Below are positions 54,142 through 64,000 of a stretch of DNA of 64,000 bases, one piece after another (position 1 is the stretch's first letter; the number at the start of each line of letters is the position of its first letter). The notes under the pieces are model-generated. The model had not been told where the DNA came from. It did no database searches and worked only from the letters and a program-made list of their open reading frames with translations. This stretch comes from Lepraria neglecta (lineage: Eukaryota > Ascomycota > Lecanoromycetes > Lecanorales > Stereocaulaceae): positions 2,604,001-2,668,000 of the forward strand of contig CM065652.1 in assembly GCA_033220425.1 (NCBI GenBank), in the 5' to 3' direction. A program made the translations under genes and the position numbers.

Positions 54142-54920
54142 TCACTCTTCATCGTCTTCCATCACCCCTCTGAATCGTTTCAACACGACCCGAACATCAT
54201 CGAGTTTTGCCTTCAAACTCTCGAGCTCTTCTGCCTCCTCCGTCATCTTCTTCGCAGCAATGTCCATCATGTCGTCTCTAAAGTCCTCATCCTTGTCCAT
54301 CAGCCCCTTCCAGTCCTTGTCCCTCACTGTCTCACGAACATCACGCTTGCAAGCCTCCACCGCAATATTTTTGTAGGCCGCGATCGCTTGATGGCGTTGT
54401 TGAATAGATATCTTCGATGAGTCGGAGTGGAATCCTCATGGAATGACGGCCAGTGAGCCTTGGCCATCGGTGCAAACTTTTGAATAGCCAAAGATTTCAA
54501 GTCTGGCATGTCGTACTTCTCCGCCAGCGCATACATCTCGTATTGTCGACTAGCTTCTTGTCCGCGTTCAACATGCGTGGATTTCCGACGTTGTAGTTGC
54601 CGGAGTAAACCCAGCGAAGTATCCTCACCACGGAATGTAATATGCCTCGAGAGTGATAACGCCCTCTATTGCTTCCTAAACCAAGTCAGCACGCATAAAG
54701 TGATTACCATTCGGGAGCGTGAGATGTTACCTTGAATATCCCTCCCTCAAGCATGCTTGCAAATACTGGCGATCGAGCGCACAGGACTGAGCGATGCACC
54801 TGGTAATCTGAAGATTCTGACCAACAAACCTTGAGATCCGTTGCTGCTCCCCCGCGTACGTGGAATGTCGTGTGCTGTAAGCACCGGTGACCCAAGTTTC
54901 TCTGCCGTCATTTTTTCCAT
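54142..54920 (-). pseudogene. BTB/POZ domain protein, frameshifted
   Basis: From ATG 54920 the pieces read EKLGSPVLTAHDIPR; then, in another frame, DLKVCWSESSDYQVHRSVLC and ARSPVFASMLEGGIFK, the core of a fungal BTB domain (VHR...SPVF). An intron starting gtaaca near 54733 leads to EAIEGVITLE. Shifted frames then give VVRILRWVYSGNYNVGNPRM, MYALAEKYDMPDLKSLAIQK and LIEDIYSTTPSSDRGL, and finally ACKRDVRETVRDKDWKG and a helical tail (EEAEELESLKAKLDDVRVVL) ending at 54142. At least three frame changes are needed. BTB proteins of this class act as dimerising adaptors, some for Cul3 ubiquitin ligases. This one is not functional as written. Confidence 0.75.
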
Positions 54921-57900
54921 TATGTTTAGAGAGTGTACGATTGGTAATGGGGGTGAATCTGTTGATTGGAGGACTGAGTGGTTGACGATGTTGATCTGGA
55001 AGTGTGGAAAGGTCGTGGAGGTCGAAGGATCTGCCAGCAGATTTATTACAGCTGAAGTAGACACATTGCTTGTTGGGACTGCCGTACTAGGTAACGCCCG
55101 TCGACAAATTATACAATACTTGAAGCACCAACCAATCCAGATCGTCCGCCAGCTCCACTAAACACTATGCAGGAGTGTTACCAAGCAGAACGAGTCATCC
55201 TTTGAGCCGCAATCACTGTCTTTATATATACTGGAGGGCTCCTGAACGCATGGGAACATGGTCGACTAGAAACTTCTGCGTTAATTGAAGCTGATATGGG
55301 TGGTGATTGACGAATATAAAAGTGGAAACAGCATGTTCTTTCTTCTCATATGCGCCTTCCAATGCTTGTGATTGCATGTCTAACCAGCAGTACATAACAT
55401 TTGCAAGGCCATCTGATACTCGTAGATTATCAAGGCTCTAAAATTTGAATGAAAAAGGCTGAGTCCGGTCATGCGAGAGATGAAGCATAAAGTCGAATGT
55501 CAAATATGAGAAGAAACAACTAATGTTTTTAAATACAAGTGCCAGCCTGCCACAGAACATAGGGCCAGGCTTTTCAGCGGCGCTCACTGCTTAAATTGGT
55601 GGCTTCATCCGGCTAGGAGAAGGCTCGATCTAGGTGAAGACGCCTCGCTCCCCGAGAAGCAGTGGCTGATCATCATCCATGAAAGTTGGAAAGGGGAGTA
55701 GGATGGCGTCTTGTTTTAAGCGTGAATCAACATTATCGCGCAAACAATGGTACGAGTCAAACAACGATAAATAGAACTTGATTCATTGTCCTCCGCATAG
55801 GCTGAATATGTGGGTTCCACCAGCAAACGGTCCCCTAGCAAGACGTTTAGTCTCTGAATGCTGTTGCAAGTGTTAGGTTAGCTCTGTAGGTGAGCGCTGC
55901 TAGTTTGAGCACAAGTTCAGCTCTACATAGTCAACTCGAAGCTCGTGTGGCTTCAAAAGGCATTCAAATGGACAATCTTCACGCTTTCACGCCTGCAGAG
56001 CCTTGCTTTTTTTTTGGGCTACATACGACGAATGGGGCACATCATGTGCTAGAATATGTGGCATACCCGGTTACTGACCAGCCTCGGATATCTCATCGAG
56101 CTCTGGCTTGTCAGAGCGTAGGTTCTTTCGAAATTCTTTCTTTAATTAGCAGTCTTTTGGCCTTTGACAACAGTAAGAAGCACATTGTCTAGTATGATTT
56201 CGTTTCCGGACCTCTTGAATAAAAAGAGAATGTAAACATCAAAGGGTTTAGTAGCCCGCGCCAGAGCAAAAAGCGCAATCTCCGCTCGAAAATTTCTTTC
56301 ATCCCCTACTCTCAGCATTGCGTTCAGTCGAGACACGGCACAGTTCATTGTTCGGCTTTCGCAAGTAGAGTGTCCGCAATGATCGATTTTGACAGCGCAT
56401 GTCATTTCTCTGGAGAGTGTCGCTTCTTGATTACAACTTCAGAAGCCAAATTGTGGCTGGGGGCATTTTCTCTACCCTCAAATGCAGTCTCACAAGCATG
56501 AATTGGCTGCCATGCGCCCGGATCTACTCAATATAGCTAGATTGGTTATGGGAAGCCTCGCTATGGGCCAATCCGTGCTTATTGTGACCGGTTGAAAGGC
56601 TTCAAGGCGATATTTCATCCATACCAACATGCTCGACTAAGGTAGTTCGTGGTGTATGAGCCATTACCAAATATAGCCATATGTGAGAAGGTTTGCGAGT
56701 GCTCCTTTCTTCTTGGGTTACGCAACCTATCTGTTTCGAAAACATTGCAGAACAAGTGGAGTTCTGATGAAAGAAATTAATTGATACAGTGTTGAGAGTC
56801 CACTTTTAACAATCAGCCACGCCTGGCCTCGAAGAGACGATATTTACCTAATCGCAACATACCCTTCTCTCACTTCTCTCTCACTGATAATTGCTAGACT
56901 TCGATTATCACGTTTTGATCACTGGGACTGAATCGGCGCTGAGGGACGGTTGTAAAATGGAGAAATGGGAGGGCTGGGTTACATGGCCGGTCATGTCATG
57001 CGGGGATGGATTTTATTTTTCATCTTCAGCAAGCCAGACAATTTGCTATCCTCAACCTATACGATTCACGCAGCGCAACCCCAGATTACGTTTGAGCATA
57101 GTTGAACACATCCTACGTCCAGATTTGGACTGACAACAAAACTAGGAAATTGAGCATAACTGGTGTAAACTTGGCCGATTACGAAAGCAGCTCACAGCTT
57201 TCTGTGACAGCCTCAAGAATTTGTGAAGTGGGCTTTCAGAGATAACTACGTGCATGTGTGGACTTGGGGGGCCATGCTATCCTTCGCACTGTGACACCAA
57301 AGGACTGATTAAGCGAGCTGGTGGCAGCTTCGGTCACTTGATTGGCTTCTATGGAGGACAAGCCCAGTATCAGCAGGTTTGATGCTTGTAGAACGACAAA
57401 AAATCCAGCTGCTGACAGCTTGTGTAGCCTTCTCGGCAACGTTCTTGCGAATACTCGATTGTTGATTCATGGTTTATTTCATCTCGCAAACGTCCTCTGT
57501 CCTTCTCTCATACAATGAAGCGCGAGACTGAAAAAGATAACAAGCTTCCACCAAAGTGTTGTCTTGACCACCCGGCTTCAAGCAATAGATGACATGCCTT
57601 TTCTAAAGTCAGTATCCCCTGCACGGCTAAGCACCTCATTTTAGGGGCTGACTTCTTGGCGTCTCTAAGTCGCAACTTTTATAACAGGAAAACTCAACGC
57701 GTATCTTGCGAAATTCTTTTAAACTTATAGGTACTATTCCTTAGATGTTTATGAGTTTTCAGAATCAACAAGATTGAAACTTTTTTGTATAGTAGCCGTG
57801 CAGGGGATACCTTTATTCAAACTAATTTAACCCAAGCTAACTTAAGCAGCACATTCAAGGATCTTGAAAACCAAGTATTCGGCGATCACAACCAATACAG

Positions 57901-59107
57901 CAGTCATGTTGGTAGAAAAGATGACAAACGGAAAAGAAGCGGTCTCGGCTGGGGCATCTCAAACAATACCAATGACAAATACCCCTTGTTCTTCACAGTC
58001 GGCCCCCAATTCAAGACAACTTCGAGGAAGATAGGGGGCGAGGAAGAAAGTGAGGAACATCGAGGATCATAAGGCTGGGGTTTCCACACAGTATCAAACC
58101 AGGCTCCGAGAGGGTCGATGCGGAACACCCTCGCGAGTCTGAAGGCTCGCGCAGAAGAACTCGCGAAAGATGGAACGGAGGAGCTGAACAGCAGCATGAT
58201 CAACGGAATGAAGCTAGACCGCAGACACCGTGAAAAGTCAAAACTCAGTTCGCCATCTACGTGGAGCTAGCTTGACATGAGCTCGATCGAATAATCTGGC
58301 GAGACTGGAGAGGTCGGAAAACCAGCAAGGGAAATGGACATTGAGTCTGAGGGTTCAAAGGCCTTATCATCTGGATCTTACAGCACAGTTGAGAGTAGAC
58401 AAAGATGCCTCTTTCTCATATGTCATCTATTCTTCTTGTGCAGTCAGTATGTACCATTGCGCAGTCAGGCTTGAACACAGCGGACCCAACAAAGTCGACC
58501 CCATATTCGTCGGAGGTTGATGACTTGTGTGACCCTTACCAGTACGACTCTCCATTTTGTACTGCCGTGTCAGCTGCAGGGGAAGGAGTTTCGGCAAGCG
58601 CGGAGACTTTATCAAGTGACACCGATAGCTACAAGCTCTCGATCAAACTGGGGACCACCCTCCCGTCTTTATGAGTCTCTAAATGAAGGTTTCATTTTCA
58701 GAACGGAATAATGTTTAGCTCCGACGCAGTGAGAGCCTTGTGGGGTCTTGACATCACATTAAAATATTTTTTTTCTTTTTCTTTTAGCTTTGGAGTAGAC
58801 ATGAGTCGTTTTAAAATTTGAACATGTTTCGACTGATGCTTGAGATATGATTGGAGCGCTTGTATAACTAACATTTATATGCTTAGTAAGCATATTGTAG
58901 ATCCGCATCGATCCATGTCGTCATTGTGAAACCAACAACGCGGTAGCTGCTCCTTGCCAGCCATTGGTCTCAACGGGATCGTGTAAGACCACAGTGCAGC
59001 ATCTTCCGTCTAACACAGAGCTGAAGCATCAACAACTGCCACGAGTGGTCGGAAGAAACTGAAGTCCCTCTGTGATTGAGACTTAGGTCTGCAGATATAA
59101 GACCGGT
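54921..59107. other. 4.2 kb gene-poor region
   Basis: No recognised gene. Noted but not supportable: plus frame 55890-56192; minus frame 57236-57439 with a signal-like stretch (AAGFFVVLQASNLLILGLSS); minus frame 57904-58203 (IDPLGAWFDTVWKPQPYDPR), which looks protein-like but has no known domain; and plus frame 58405-58674. Poly-T tracts lie near 56008 and 58767. Confidence 0.4.
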
Positions 59108-60910
59108 ATGGAGCAAGAAGTGGACGTCTTGGTCTGTGGCGGCGGACCCGTTGGCCTGCTGACCGCCTATTGCCTTGCACGCTATGGTGTCTCAACATAT
59201 GTCGTGGAACAACATGAGAGAGCAAAGCAAACCATGTACGGACGAGCAGCCATGATAGCACCTCGAACGCTAGAAATGCTTGACCAGCTAGATTTAACAG
59301 ATGCGTTAGGACAGATAGGTTTTGTGGTTCGAGGACAAGTTTCATACAAAGACGGGGTCCGGACTGAGAGCAAGACTGCGGCATCTTCGAATATCACCGA
59401 TACTTTCTTCGACTATCTTCTTCTCTGCAGGCAACGGTATACAGAAGATGTCATACGTGAGGGGTACGAGAAATACAGTAAGAAAGGCGTTAAATACGGC
59501 GCACGGCTGGTGGATTTCTCGCTCGAAAACTCGAAGGTCAGATCAACAATCGAGACCCAAGAAAGTGGCCAACTGACCATACGGAGCAAGTACATAGTCG
59601 GCGCAGATGGCGGACGCTCGAAAGTGCGTGAGTTAGCCGGCATCTTACTCGAAGGAGAACATATCAATCGCCATTGGATTCGCATCGACGGTATTGTGGA
59701 GACCAATATGCCAGAGGCACGAAGAGGCATTTGCGGAATTCAATCAGCAAGCCACGGCTCCATCCTCTGGGCATGTCTTGATCACGGAGCAACGCGGGTC
59801 GGATTTGCGCTTCCAAGAAAGCTTTGGGAAGAGCGTGGCGAAAGCATTACTCGAGAAGATGTTATTGAAGAAGCCAAAAAGGCATTGCAGCCATTTACTC
59901 TCAAATTCAAGACCGTGGACTGGTGGACCGTATATTCAGTAGGCCAACGCCTGGCAGCCAAGTACAGGGTCAACGATTGCGTTTTCATCTCTGGCGATGC
60001 AGCACACACGCATTCTTCGGGTGCAGCCCAAGGGATGAATACAGGGCTGCACGACGCCGTAAATCTTTCGTGGAAGCTAGCTGGGTATCTCAATGGCTGG
60101 CTTTCCGAAGATGTGCTAGAGACTTATGCCACTGAACGTCGACCGATTGCACAACGCATCATCGAGCAAGACAAGATCATCTCGGTAGTAACTGGAGGGG
60201 AAATACCGGAGCAGTTCAAGGATGATCCTGACGCAGACCCGAACAAAATATTGACTCAGACGTATGAGGCAAATGCCTCGTTAAACACTGGACTAGGGAT
60301 CTCTTATCCTCAAGGGAGTCTACTTGTCGCTTCTTTGAAGTCGGATGAGGTCCTGAAGGTAGTGCCTGGACAGCGAGCTCCGGATGTTCTCTTGCAAAAA
60401 CCCGGGATCCGTATACCGCTGCGGCTGCAATCTTTATTCAAATTCAAGGGAAAATTCACCCTCCTTTCATTTTGCGGAGACCCCGATAAGACTCGATCAT
60501 CCGTTAAGGAATGGCAACAATTCTTCGATAGTCCAGATAGCTTCAAAAATTACTCAGCTGATGTGTTCCAGTATATTACCATCGTAGCCGGCAGCAACGA
60601 GTCTGGGTCTCCTGATGAGCACCTCGGAGTCCCTAGCTTGGGAAATACCTTTTATGATGTCGACGGCTCTGCGCATAAGAGATACGGCATTCCAACCGAG
60701 AAAGGTGCCGTCATCGTTATGAGACCCGATGGAATGATCGGGACTGTATGCAATCTGATGGATGGCAAAGAGGCGTCTAGATATTTTGCGCAATTTGTTA
60801 TTGCAAGGAAAGAGAAGAGTATTGATATCCATAACGACGACAAGCAAGGAGCGGTATTAGCCGCAGGCGAGATATCGTTAGCGACTGACAACGGCCCACA
60901 ATGGACGTGA
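59108..60910 (+). CDS. FAD-dependent monooxygenase, phenol-hydroxylase type
   Basis: Single-exon gene of 600 residues, intact. It belongs to the aromatic-ring hydroxylases that use FAD and NAD(P)H to insert one oxygen into phenolic substrates. The Rossmann motif is CGGGPVGLLTAYCLARYG at residues 10-27. The DG motif is GADGGRSKVRE (165-175) and the GD motif is ISGDAAHTHSSGAAQGMNTG (294-313). The C-terminal thioredoxin-like dimerisation domain of phenol hydroxylases follows from about residue 425, with VVPGQRAPDVLL and KRYGIPTEKGAVIVMRPDGM. Length fits the phenol 2-monooxygenase group. Such enzymes work in catabolism of plant aromatics or in secondary metabolism. No partner gene is nearby, so the substrate is open. 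The C-terminus lacks a targeting signal, suggesting a cytosolic enzyme. Confidence 0.93.
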   Translation: MEQEVDVLVCGGGPVGLLTAYCLARYGVSTYVVEQHERAKQTMYGRAAMIAPRTLEMLDQLDLTDALGQIGFVVRGQVSYKDGVRTESKTAASSNITDTFFDYLLLCRQRYTEDVIREGYEKYSKKGVKYGARLVDFSLENSKVRSTIETQESGQLTIRSKYIVGADGGRSKVRELAGILLEGEHINRHWIRIDGIVETNMPEARRGICGIQSASHGSILWACLDHGATRVGFALPRKLWEERGESITREDVIEEAKKALQPFTLKFKTVDWWTVYSVGQRLAAKYRVNDCVFISGDAAHTHSSGAAQGMNTGLHDAVNLSWKLAGYLNGWLSEDVLETYATERRPIAQRIIEQDKIISVVTGGEIPEQFKDDPDADPNKILTQTYEANASLNTGLGISYPQGSLLVASLKSDEVLKVVPGQRAPDVLLQKPGIRIPLRLQSLFKFKGKFTLLSFCGDPDKTRSSVKEWQQFFDSPDSFKNYSADVFQYITIVAGSNESGSPDEHLGVPSLGNTFYDVDGSAHKRYGIPTEKGAVIVMRPDGMIGTVCNLMDGKEASRYFAQFVIARKEKSIDIHNDDKQGAVLAAGEISLATDNGPQWT

Positions 60911-61036
60911 AGAGCGCACCACCAATTCATGTTGCACACTAAAATTCGTATTTGTTTAGGAATAATGCTATGGTGGACATAGGAGACACTTAATCTACCT
61001 TAGTTGATTGTAGATATCTGCAGTATGCATTGCATT

Positions 61037-62807
61037 CTAGTGAAGCAGTCGAGAAACATATGAAATCAGCCTACAGGTGAATATGCTGGCTGTTGCCTTT
61101 TCACGATCCTCTCTTAACATCACTGCTTCGTCTGCCAAGCTGGCAATAACTCCGTGTTCGCATATCTTCGTGAACGGTACATTCCTTGGTCTATTAGCTG
61201 CGATCTCTTCACTCACAAGAATCGCCTCCATCTCCCTAGCTTCGGTTCCTACCCATGATTTAACAGGGTCATCATGGTTTTCATGTGCCCAGACTCCATC
61301 ATCTGGGATAAGCGAGGTGTGTGAGATATCGTTCATAAAATGAACAGCGCGGTGATATGAGCAGAGGCCCAGCTCTAATTTCTGGAGGTCTTCAATTTAT
61401 GGAAGCGTCTTCAGGAATACTTCACAGATAGAATTTTTGTGATGGTAATAGTCCCCGAGGCTCAGTGCTTTTAAAGAGGTTGGTAGCGAGCCGTTTCGTT
61501 CGGCTAGCTTTCTGCTCCACTCTGCCAGAAATATTGCAAGCGGCGAAATATCATCCGAGTCTCCAAGGGTCAACAAAGAATTATCACGGGGTATATGACT
61601 CACCCAGATGGCGGCACAGGTTTCCAACTCAGTCACGCTAAGACCGATGATGTCCTCTATCAAGAATGTGCTCTCAATCCTTGCCAGACGGCCAACTCGC
61701 AATACTCGAAGGTTTCGAAAGCCACGGAGGTTATAGAAGCCCAACATCACGTCGGACCCGTATGTTGGAGATAACTAGCGCTCGACGTCGACGTCTATAG
61801 CGTGCGTAAAGTATCAATCGCTTACCCTTAGGCCCAAATACTCCAATTGATTGAAACACCTGAGTTGACGCATCATTTCTTGATATAAAGATCCATCGAA
61901 TATACATGCTATGATCGTGGGCACCGAATGTATAAGATCGCGCATTGCGAACTGAATGGACCTCGGCGTAGCGTCCGCTCTTCCGGGTCTCTTTTTGACG
62001 TCGACATGAAGATGCTTGACAAGCTCATTGGGATTGCGTCTCAGTGCAGGAGGCGAGATTCTCCTCAATGACTCGATATTGCCCGGATGTCCGTGAGTTC
62101 CGCCTCCGAGAATCTGAAGTTTTCCATTTATATTCTCTCCACGTAGTCTAGGTAGGCTTCAAGTTTCGGGAATGGACTCGATATATTGCTGACCGGCTCT
62201 TCTGTGTGGACAGGTCCGAGTGATCGATGACGAAGCACTGGAGATTATAGGGTAGGTTAGACTAGATTTTGAGGTCGAGAAGAATTTGATCCTGGCATCA
62301 TTGCGAGAGTGCAACGATTCTATGACGGCTGAGGTTTTCGGTACCGGGGAGGAAATTGGAGAGTGTGAGCCGCATGAACAATCTAAGGTACCAGGCTTGT
62401 TGATATAGGAATGAAGATTACGGAGCCAGATGCGACCTGTCTATGGCTAGCTTGGAACACTCCTTCCATATCAATAGTGTCGATGAGATGTGTTGTAGGC
62501 CTGAGTAAGGCATTTTCGACGCTACTATCGTACCACGTCTGACCATCCGGAATGTTATATTAGTGCATTGTGCTTGCTTTTGTTGAAGCTGAAAAATGCC
62601 GATATTGTCTTTGTGTGAGTTATGTAGGCTCCTTAGGTAACAAAGTGTGTTACCTAGAGATCGGGTGTTATCTATGAATAAACAATGGGTTTCAAAGCTC
62701 GGAATTGCTGTACAAGACTTGTTGATCTCTTCGTGAGAAATTAAGAGTCTTAGATGGGTTGGGTAGCCGTGACTGCAATGAGTATAGATCTTTAAAGAGG
62801 CGGGCAA
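61037..62807 (-). pseudogene. LRR/F-box-like protein, several in-frame stops
   Basis: Protein-like blocks follow each other on the minus strand: LPASLK-type text from 62807; RLFMRLTLSNFLPGTENLSR and HRIVALSQ with TGA; SNLPYNLQCFVIDHSDLSTQ; GKLQILGGGTHGH; SPPALRRNPNELVKHLHVDV; MMRQLRCFNQLEYLGLR. This is joined across a good intron (61775-61825) to GFYNLRGFRNLRVLRVGRLA and SLPTSLKALSLGDYYHHKNS. A TAA at 61397-61399 follows, after which the frame continues IEDLQKLELGLCSYHRAVHF and ends at 61037. The leucine spacing is that of fungal F-box-like LRR proteins, although no F-box is visible. At least three in-frame stops make it a pseudogene. Confidence 0.65.
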
Positions 62808-63482
62808 AAGTGGAAGTTTTGTTCTGATACTTCGCTAAAATAGTTGAGGGTAAAGAGGTTTAACGAGAAGCTGCCTTACTCTGCTCCCTGCGGGAATGTT
62901 GAGATGCGTTTGGAGGTGCACTTGACTAGCGGGGCGATCCATCTTCTCAATAGACTCTGGATGGTACCCTAGATATTACCTTCGTAAAAGTGCCTGTTGC
63001 CTTCATGACATGAAGTCCTGACGTAGAGATGGTGGCTAAGATGCCATGTTGCGACCATATAGTGATGTAGAAAAAGATTACCCGGAGAGTAATATTGAGT
63101 GGTTCAGATGAGTATGCAGGCTTAAAAACCTCTGGAAAAGTCTCTCTGTTCGCATTTTCGCCAATCAGGCACCAGAAGGACAGGCTTTCTGATGCTGTCT
63201 ACATGAAAAGCTACCTCGAAGGATCTTCGGTGCATTGCATTAGTAATCCAGTGCACTGTTCCTAATGGCGAGACATGAGATTCCGAACTCCTTGGCCTGA
63301 ACATGGAGGTTTTCGATGGATCTCCTTGAATACTTCCGCGTTAGCAATGCGTCAGCAACGAGTCTAGTTCTAGGAGAAGTGTGGACAGACCGGCAACATT
63401 TTCAGCTTACCTACGGCTTTCGAGCCAATATATAACATCCTCTGAACCTAGTCTACATTATGTTTTTCAGATGGGCATGATT
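62808..63482. other. Intergenic
   Basis: A short minus frame at 63122-63304 (RRSFEVAFHVDSIRKPVLLV) may be another exon or relic. No domain recognised. Confidence 0.35.
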
Positions 63483-63968
63483 CTAGCGCACGTTGGCAAT
63501 CGGCGAAATCACATTGGATAAAATGATACACACGTTACCAGCGCTCTCGCATTTCGAACATATAATTATTTCTGGGCAGAAGTAGTGAATGGATGCGAGG
63601 ATCGACAACTGAGCACGAAGAAACCAGAAATGCAAGTCGAACTTATGCTCGGCGATATGTAACATAAAAGCCAGGAATCCTCGATTGGCGTGGCGAGGCT
63701 GCGTGCACGGGATGTGACGAAAGTAATCTTTGAACTGGGTGTCCAACGTTGTCAATGCAAGCTTATACGACCAATACCTATCTTTGGAATGATGAGAACT
63801 GTGCTTACTTTTGACTAGTTGCCTTATTAACTGACGACCGTTGGAGGCCCAATCACGATAAAAGGGGATGAGGCGTGCTAAGAAGGGACCCGAGCATTCC
63901 TTAGGGAGCTTGATCATAGGAACCCAATGAAATTCGCGAAAAGGGGAGGTAACACTCCCGGCAGCCAT
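63483..63968 (-). CDS. Hypothetical protein near right edge, probably a fragment
   Basis: 161-codon open frame starting ATG 63968, with EFHWVPMIKLPKECSGPFLA, FYRDWASNGRQLIRQLVKSK and LDTQFKDYFRHIPCTQ. It reads like protein, but I do not recognise it, and it could be an exon of a gene continuing beyond the window or the 5' part of the damaged LRR-like locus to its left. The stop follows CIILSNVISPIANVR. Confidence 0.35.
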   Translation of the reverse strand: MAAGSVTSPFREFHWVPMIKLPKECSGPFLARLIPFYRDWASNGRQLIRQLVKSKHSSHHSKDRYWSYKLALTTLDTQFKDYFRHIPCTQPRHANRGFLAFMLHIAEHKFDLHFWFLRAQLSILASIHYFCPEIIICSKCESAGNVCIILSNVISPIANVR

Positions 63969-64000
63969 ACGGGCTTGGTTCGGTAAGACTGGAGGGTAGA

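Noticed and set aside
57904-58203. Minus-strand frame with WFDTVWKPQPYDPR
   Set aside because: Looks somewhat protein-like, but no family, start context or continuation could be supported.
1-64000. CRISPR arrays, prokaryotic operons, rRNA
   Set aside because: The sequence is fungal nuclear DNA. No regularly spaced repeats or rRNA-like stretches were seen.

Overview
The window is nuclear DNA from a filamentous ascomycete (Pezizomycotina). Introns are short (44-82 nt, GT...AG, often with a CTAAC- or CTAAT-like branch site). The families present are typical of that group: Zn2Cys6 regulators, MFS efflux pumps, a GH76 mannanase, rhodopsin-domain and fasciclin proteins, an UstYa-type protein and a fungal NRPS condensation domain. 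A leotiomycete is a reasonable guess, but the sequence does not prove it. No rRNA, tRNA, CRISPR or complete transposon was recognised.

The most striking property is that intact genes alternate with dead ones. Genes that read through once short introns are removed: a FAD-linked oxidase cut by the left edge (to 1393), NOC2 (6.0-8.4 kb), an F-box protein (20.4-21.8 kb), a DUF924 protein (25.3-25.9 kb), an APC-family amino acid/choline-type permease (28.3-30.3 kb, seven exons), a 14-helix-type MFS pump and a divergent Zn2Cys6 regulator (33.1-38.0 kb), a type II membrane, glycosyltransferase-like protein (39.0-40.4 kb), a small protein with a cysteine at every third residue (46.5 kb), a secreted GH76 enzyme (47.8-49.0 kb), a small secreted orphan (53.1 kb) and a phenol-hydroxylase-type flavin monooxygenase (59.1-60.9 kb).

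Dead or damaged genes lie between them: a truncated Zn2Cys6 regulator (2.0-2.4 kb), an SDR/epimerase (3.0-3.9 kb), two MFS pumps (9.0-10.7 and 22.8-24.8 kb), an ACC-synthase-like aminotransferase (11.3-12.8 kb), three relics of one F-box-like family (13.2, 15.5-16.3 and 17.9-19.2 kb), an unknown conserved protein (26.5-27.3 kb), a fasciclin protein with a one-base frameshift (31.2-32.5 kb), a rhodopsin-domain protein broken by a 14-bp insertion (41.9-42.9 kb), an NRPS condensation domain (49.6-51.0 kb), an UstYa-like protein (51.3-51.9 kb), a BTB protein (54.1-54.9 kb) and an LRR/F-box-like protein (61.0-62.8 kb).

Functionally the left third looks like the wreck of secondary-metabolism-type genes (oxidase, regulator, SDR, aminotransferase, MFS) around the essential gene NOC2. 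The 33-38 kb pump plus divergent regulator looks like a living efflux cassette. The 49-52 kb NRPS and UstYa relics look like the stump of a lost biosynthetic locus beside a healthy GH76 gene. Exon models were derived by hand from reading frame, splice signals and family resemblance; there were no transcripts or database searches. Ancestral codons at stop sites are inferred from remembered family consensus.
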